DNA of 64,000 nucleotides from Branchiostoma floridae (taxonomy: Eukaryota; Chordata; Leptocardii; Amphioxiformes; Branchiostomatidae): positions 27,239,785 through 27,303,784 of the forward strand of contig NC_049981.1 in assembly GCF_000003815.2 (NCBI RefSeq). The letters are read 5' to 3'. This document shows, piece after piece, positions 58,201 through 64,000 of the stretch; the stretch's first letter is position 1, and every line of letters starts with the position of its first letter. Under the pieces are notes generated by a model. The model made no database searches. It was not told where the DNA came from and was given only the letters and a program-made list of their open reading frames with translations. The position numbers and the translations under genes were made by a program.

Positions 58201-61200
58201 AAGATTCCAATAATAATTGTGCAGACGTTTTATAATACGGACAGCATGACACCCAGCTAGCGGAGATATGGTTGCTAATTATTTTGTCGGTCGCCACGCG
58301 ATGATGGACAGCGGCACGCCTCTATACCTAAAGTTTCGCGCTGTGTGGGTGTGGCCTAGCCACTGGCTCGCAAATTGATATCTGGATCGTATTTTCCCGT
58401 CTTTGAATAACTTGCTCGTGAAAAAAGGCAAGAAACACAAAGGAAATGGGTATAATGACGACATCATTCTTAGTGGTATTCCTGTCAATGGATGTGCAAA
58501 CTGTGCCAAAAATTAACACATGGAACGTAAAATAAACAACAAACAACGAGTTATAGACATGTGCGCACTTGTCGGCGGCTGTCCCAAAGGACCGGGAGGC
58601 TTCAATCAAGTGTGGGAGAGTTCAATTCACGTATGGGGGCCAGCACCTATATCAAAACTAGTCTTATTTTAGACACGTAGAATAATATTTTGTGGCACTA
58701 GATTAACATATATTACCATTCAATATTTAGATACAACTTTCTTTCAACAAAATGCAATAAAGTTCAACACACACCAACAAAATGTTTGGCTTCTTCATAG
58801 GATCGTCTTCTTGTTTACGTTTGAGATGGGGTCACTGAACCCTCGCCGCCGCTGGGTGCGTAACGTGCCTAGCGTTGGCATGAATATATTAGGGCATTCA
58901 ATGATGTTTATAAATGAATCTTCTAGATTATGGACTTGAATGTATATCATATATTAGTGATAGTGTCTCCACCACATGTTTGGTAACCACGCTTCAGTCG
59001 GAAAGACATCAGAAATCCATTACTTACGCTTTGTACATGGTTTGTGCGGGCAATCAAATGTTTCCTGGGACTCCGCACGCACATAACGTCAAAGTGAGGG
59101 CACATGTGATTTACAATGATTGTCTTGCGGCTGGTGTCATTCTGTAACTTCAAGCCGTCATTAATATTTTGTCTATAGGAGCGCTCGCCAGGCGGCAGAG
59201 GGATGAATTGCATTCAAATTCTTTCTATTTTGTGACGGCATTCCGGCGGTTCAGACCGTCCGAACTGTTTGGGCAGCGATTTCCACCTCACAACAGCACG
59301 ATTTTACGCATTTCACGGGTGTTTGGGAGGTACAGTTGCCATGTAAATTGGTGGTTCGCAGACGTTCGCAGACGTTCGCAGACGTCCGAACCGGCGCCCC
59401 GCGGTGCTCTGCACGCCCCCAGACGGTTCGGATCGCTTTGTTGCTATGGGAACCGCCCGTTCGGCCGTCCGGCCCGGGCGGAGCCGTACCGGCTCGAACC
59501 GTTCGAACCATGGCCGCCGCCCGAAAGCGTTCGAACCATGCCGTCCGGGACCAGTCCGGGACGTAGTCCGGGCTAGTCCAAGCGGCCAATCTGGACCCTT
59601 TATGGCCGTCCGAACCGTTCTGCGAACAGTCGAGCGTCCGTCCCGTCCGACCGACCAGTCCGACCCTCGGACTATTGCATGGTTCGAACTGACGGTTCAT
59701 GCCGGTCCGGACTAGTCCGGGACGGGCAAATTTTCACACAGGTACAACTCATGTAAAAGTGTGAAGAACCGTTGCATAATGGCCCGGATCTACGACTGAA
59801 TGGGCATGATTGAACGTACGCAGCCATTTTCCCGCCATTTTTATATCTACGCTAGCAGTGAAGTGTTACGTCATTGCGGTTGTGACGGACAGAAGTTAAA
59901 TGAAAATTCTTGACAGTATACGTCCGTTTTCTCATGACATTTTGTATGCTCATGCAGGTTTATGTTTTATGCATTTACTGACAGAAAAGGAAGGAACATC
60001 AGAGGATGTATAAATGTACATAGCGGCAGTTAATTGTGCCGTGTTTCTTCCTACCGGTATTTTGTACCCCCTCCCAACCACGCGCCCGTTCGCCGTGTAA
60101 TTCCGCGGCGTGTTACAATTACAATATTACGATTTTAGCAGGACAAGAGTTGCAGAAAAGTTACACAGAAGAAGTGGCAAGGGTAACCTATAACAGCAAC
60201 ATGTAACTGGAGAAAATGATGCGTTGACAATTTGTCAAATCAGTATGGCTAGAGAAATCGTCGTTAACGTACCGGTATTATGATAATAGATGTTAGATAT
60301 TGCAGAACTTCCCTGGCAGCACCTCGTCAGCTGCAACAAAGGCAGCCATGTTTTTCATATCTAGATACCGTTCTGTTACCTCACCAGGTGATATGCAACA
60401 TGATTTATGACTTCCTCTCCGATTTATTGTTACCTCCATGAAAAAATGGAGGTATAGTTTTTTGGTGTGTCTGTCTGTCTGTGTGTCTGTTTGTTTGTGT
60501 GTCTGGATGCTTGTGGTCGGCATAACTCAATAACCTCTCGATTTAATAAAATGATATTTGGTATGTGGTTAGGAGTTGGGAGACGAAGGTTAGGGTTGAT
60601 TTTGGGCCCCCTGGTTATGTGATCTTAGTACTGCAGTAGAATTTTGATTTTTTTTTTTTTTTTTGGTATCTTTTGACCTGGACATGCTATGTATTTTGGC
60701 AGATAGCTTGTGATGTAAGGAAGAAGTGATGTATGTTTGAGACGACATTTCCCCTTTTGTCACTGTCACACTTGGAGTAGTCTAGCAGGAAGTGACTTGT
60801 ATATCCAAAACAAATTGTTGAGGTAGTAAACATAGAAAAAAAGCTTTCATCAACCATGCAGCTTGATAATTATTAAGACAGACAGAAGCTTATTACCACA
60901 TCATTATTGTAGTTAATTATGGTGGCAGAGCGATATCAAAAGTTCAGACTTTTCAAAATCTGATACATTGAGATTTATGTTTTGGATAGGCAACTGTTGT
61001 TACAAGTAAAGTATCTTCAACAAGATTGCAACCTTTATATGAAAGGTCACAAGCAAATTTTGCTTAAAAAACAAACAAACAAAAAAACTGGTGATGATCT
61101 CGAGCAGTCAAGCCTGAGGGATACTAGTAATTCAGTCAATAGAGACATGTGGATATAGAACCCCAGGAACCTTTTGACTAATTCTTCGGTACTCATTTAA

Positions 61201-63618
61201 AGCAGCCATAACTGCCAGACCTACTGTCAATATTTACACAGTAAGAAAAATGTCAAACAACACCAGCTCTGGTGCTGTTACTATTATACATGTAAGACTT
61301 GCTAGTGTAACTTTTAGAAGGTTTGCCAGAGTACTTTTAAAATTTAAGATCGTTGCCTTATTTGTACAAAATTAATTATGTCACAATGCCCAGTTGTTGA
61401 CATTGATGGTAAAACATTGGATTTTTTAACAGATCAAAGATGCCCTACTTGAAGTTTGTTGTTGCAACGTTTACTTTGCATTTGGTTTGTAACCGTTATC
61501 ATTTGCTTTGTATGTGCAAAGTTCAAGAGCTCTTTCAAACCTAACTGATTCAAAATAATTCAAGGGAACTTTTGACATTACAGCTAAGTGATATGTAAAG
61601 AGGCTCTGCATTCCTTTTTTCCATGAAGTGTAGTGAATATAAATCACCATCTATATTGTATATGTAGTATGACTCTAATTCAGTGCTGAATTATTATACT
61701 TGGTGCTTGATTTTAATTGACAATGCTTTATTATATGTTGCACATCTATTTACATTTGTACATGTTATTCTGATGCAATTCATTGTTATCGCAAATCAAA
61801 TGCCAGCTTGCTCAAAAGTCACAGCAGAGCACCTGGATGTGTCGGTCAGCTCACAGACACCCTATTAATACAATTTAATGACGCAATACAATTGAATGAT
61901 CCTTCCCCAAAACTTTTGAACAAGAACAAGTCAATTAACAATCAAGATTGCTAAGCATTCCTAAATAGAACCATTAACATTACCTGCAAACCATTTTTGA
62001 TGTGATGATAAAGCTCAGATTTGATAAACGATTTATGTTGAACATGTGTAATAATGAAATATCTCCTGTGATGTGTCCTTTTCCAGGAGATGACTTCTAT
62101 GACTTGAGTATAATGTACAGCCCAGATGGCGAACAGTGGAGCGAGTTTCTGTCCGACGTGTTCCGACGGGAGGGAGATGCCGAGCTCAAGATGTACTTCG
62201 AATCAATTGAACAACTCCCTCTACATCACAGTCAGGAGACAGCAATCAAGAACAGCCGCTGCCAGTTCCTTCTGGTATCACCAGACTTTACCGACCTTTT
62301 CTCGTATACATCGTTCAGGGACTTAGTCCCACAGCCACAACGAGTGGTGGTCCTCCTTTGTGGTGTAGAGCACAGCCATCTTAAAGATATATTCGTGCAC
62401 ATGCCTGGCTCCGAGAGGTGGACAATCCTGTCTACAACTGATGGTGTGCAGGCTATTTTGGAAGGAACATTCCATGTGATCAATTCCTTTACACCAGGTA
62501 AGAGTGTTGGTACAAAGAAGATAGACTATTAGTGTAGTGTTACTGTTTTTGGTTGTTATATCTAGATAACCCAATCTCTAAAACCATATGGCAGGCTAGT
62601 TTGATACACATATTTTTGGGACTGATCACACCCCATATTTGACAAAATATCCAAGTAAGGAAATTGTAAATTTTACATAATTCCACCAAAAGACATGAAT
62701 GTTGGCACATGAGTAAGACCACACAAATTTTAAGTGATTTAAGGTGATATACCAATGCAACTTATCAGTAATGCTTATGTATATACTCTTCAAATATTTT
62801 TGACTGGTATTATGGCACCTGGTAGAATTATGAGAGTTGATGTTACATCATTTCTAAGTTGTTCCAAACAGTTTTCTTTTAAAATTCAACTGTCATCTAA
62901 ACTGCAAAATGATGTGTAGGTTTATATAATATGCTTTCTACAGGTTACTGATTAAATGTATCAATTGTACAAAATGATATTTTTCAGAACCTGATACAGA
63001 AAGTCCATACATGCCAATGTCAGGGAAATCACAAGGAGGTAGGTGTATTAACTTTTTGTAACTTTTGCTATAAGGTTAACATGGTCTTAAACTCCTCGGT
63101 CATTTCTAGGCTCTACATTGTTTTCAATATGAAGTAGGATACAGCACTCTTCTCTTAAAGCTTGGAATGCAAGTTAAGAGTCAATATGACTCAGCTGCTA
63201 CATAAAAAGCTTTAGGTTTGAAATATGTACAGATTGAAGTTACATGTAGATGTCTGTTATTCATTACAGAAGTTGATACTGGGGATACCTATTTGACAAT
63301 GGGTCAGTCTAACAGAGTACAAGGTAAGATAACCATGGTGTTAAAATCATTACCAATAAATGCAATCAATTTTTATTTTGTAATAAATGTAAGTATTCTC
63401 TATCTGTCTTATAAATATGACAGGTGCCCCATGCAATACATTGTATGTACTATACCAGACAGAAATATAAAATTGATACATACAATGTTGGTCAATTTTT
63501 CTTTTATTTGTGTTGGTGTACAGTTGTCAGCACAGTAAATTTACATCCTATGAAACTGTACACATTTACATTGCAGAGGACACTTACCTGAACATGACTG
63601 GATCTACAGAAATGCATG
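52277..63618 (+). CDS. BCAP/BANK-like PI3K adaptor: TIR domain then YxxM exons (3' end off window)
   Basis: Coding exons 52277-52292, 62087-62497, 62988-63038, 63270-63323 and 63577-63618; all junctions after the first exon are phase 1. The 16-nt first exon reads MAGAG plus one base and joins directly to DDFYDLSIMYSPDGEQW, as vertebrate BCAP (PIK3AP1) begins a few residues before its TIR-like domain. The 137-codon exon holds the whole TIR-like domain (FLLVSPDFTDLF, VVVLLCGVEH). Three tiny exons each add one p85-binding motif: YMPM, YLTM, YLNM. BCAP and BANK1 couple immune receptors and Toll-like receptors to PI3K and dampen TLR signalling. A DBB domain and ankyrin repeats would be expected beyond the right edge. 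Intron 1 spans 9.8 kb of transposon-rich DNA. Whether it is PIK3AP1 or BANK1 cannot be told from this part. Confidence 0.85.
52605..52780. repeat. Dispersed repeat, copy 2
   Basis: Counterpart of 17015-17185, in the first intron of the BCAP-like gene. It is followed by a GC-rich block that is absent from copy 1. Confidence 0.62.
52870..53060. repeat. GC-rich block with CCTGTGTGAAAAT terminus
   Basis: Starts CCTGTGTGAAAATCAACTCG and runs into CCCGAACGGTTCGGGCCGGT-type palindromic words. Its terminus is mirrored by the right end of the block at 59230-59745, but I could not show that they are the two ends of one element. Confidence 0.5.
54212..54586. mobile_element. 375-bp inverted-repeat element
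   Basis: Both ends carry a 37-nt inverted repeat with a few mismatches: TAAGGC(C/A)C(A/G)ATCTA(T/C)ACA then CAGTTTTT and CCGATATCGG. A 20-bp tandem duplication containing GGGGACCCCTGCTAAGCT lies inside. No clear target duplication was found. It is in the first intron of the BCAP-like gene. Confidence 0.75.
56253..56376 (+). repeat. 124-bp dispersed repeat, copy 1
   Basis: Shares CAGGCGGATCTC(A/T)GGACACG, CCCGAACCGTT, GATTATTGTCAGCAGGG, GTCAAGCTT and GCCCCTGGGGATAA with 57161-57284, same length and orientation, 908 bp apart. Confidence 0.78.
57161..57284 (+). repeat. 124-bp dispersed repeat, copy 2
   Basis: Direct-repeat partner of 56253-56376. The CGAACCGTT...AACGGTTCGG-like words resemble those in the GC-rich blocks at 52870-53060 and 59230-59735, which may belong to the same family. 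Confidence 0.78.
59230..59745. repeat. GC-rich block ending in ATTTTCACACAGG
   Basis: CpG-dense, with a triple GACGTTCGCA repeat near 59356-59385, many CCGAACCGTTCG-type words and a right terminus CGGGCAAATTTTCACACAGG. Overlapping frames on both strands follow from its base composition and are not proposed as genes. Confidence 0.5.
60430..60670 (+). repeat. Element with ACCTCCAT hairpin head and TCTG/TG tract
   Basis: Starts TTACCTCCATGAAAAAATGG AGGT, an 8-bp hairpin, followed by GTGTGTCTGTCTGTCTGTGT, a conserved-looking interior and a T18 run. I recognise the layout as a common invertebrate dispersed repeat but cannot name its class. Confidence 0.5.
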
Positions 63619-64000
63619 GTAGGACTTGGAAGCACGAACGATTTGGTTAAAAACCTTTGCAATGATGATGTTATACGTCATGCCTCTTTGATCTATCTAG
63701 GCCACATCAAGTTAATTTTGATGATTTAGTTAGAGAGGGCACAAAACAGACTAGATGGGTAAAAGCAAAAAGGTTTTCAAAAGAAGAAAACAAGAAGTAA
63801 CAAGAATTGAAGCGATAGTTTCATACCCAACAAGTCTTTTATTTCTGTATTGAAGAGCACAAAGTGACAATAGTGTGGTAAGATTGGTATCACTAACACC
63901 AAGTTGAAAACTACAGTCATCGCTACCACATTGGTGCCACTTTTACTGTCCAACAAGGTTCACTTCTACTACTTACTACAACTACAACTGCATGTATGTT

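Larger units (their letters stand above)
52293..62086. other. 9.8-kb first intron of the BCAP-like gene
   Basis: Repeat-dense and locally GC-rich. Apart from the elements listed separately I see no exon that would fit phase 1 between the start exon and the TIR exon, and no nested gene. Confidence 0.6.

Noticed and set aside
59169-59715. Overlapping frames of 76-149 codons on both strands
   Set aside because: CpG-rich, stop-poor repeat block; overlapping Arg/Pro/Ser-rich frames on both strands are a composition effect.
1-64000. CRISPR arrays, prokaryotic operons, prophage
   Set aside because: The spliced gene structure is eukaryotic; none of the tandem repeats has spacer-like unique intervals of constant length.

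Overview
The window is invertebrate-deuterostome nuclear DNA. Genes are split by spliceosomal introns with GT/AG borders, many short foldback elements lie in the introns, and there is one 100-N assembly gap. The gene content (a CTLD / F5-8C / SUEL-lectin / LCCL mosaic, a GAREM-like CABIT-SAM protein, LRPAP1/RAP, and a BCAP/BANK-like TIR adaptor with PI3K docking sites) together with the repeat style suggests amphioxus (Branchiostoma). The species call is inference. All exon borders were placed by hand from splice consensus, reading phase and domain continuity.

Layout. (1) About 195-21930, minus strand: a large secreted lectin mosaic. It has a signal-peptide exon at 21888-21930, then five C-type lectin domains, two discoidin (F5/8 type C) domains, one SUEL/Gal_lectin domain, and the start of an LCCL domain at the left edge, where the gene leaves the window. 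From 28 exons I count 1179 in-frame residues. The first exon of the first F5/8C domain exists as two tandem 179-nt copies that reading frame forces to be used one at a time. (2) 21931-26588: intergenic, holding the lectin promoter and probably the GAREM-like promoter. (3) 26500-39265, plus strand: GAREM-like gene, 7 coding exons, 497 aa. (4) 39266-42545: intergenic, with a 1-kb inverted structure built from a tRNA-type SINE and a reverse-transcriptase fragment. (5) 42546-49189, plus strand: LRPAP1, 7 coding exons, 335 aa, ending in IDEL. (6) 49190-52276: intergenic. (7) 52277-63618 and beyond, plus strand: BCAP/BANK-like adaptor. It has a 16-nt coding first exon, a 9.8-kb intron, one TIR exon, then three tiny phase-1 exons that each carry one YxxM motif; the gene leaves the right edge.

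No shared pathway links the neighbours. The lectin is a secreted recognition molecule, LRPAP1 is an ER chaperone, and the GAREM-like and BCAP-like proteins are cytoplasmic signalling adaptors (growth-factor/MAPK and PI3K respectively). Introns carry many non-autonomous DNA elements: three foldbacks with 9-10 bp target duplications, one hAT-type element with an 8-bp duplication, one 812-bp element flanked by TA, several MITE families with two or more copies here, and one truncated non-LTR retrotransposon.
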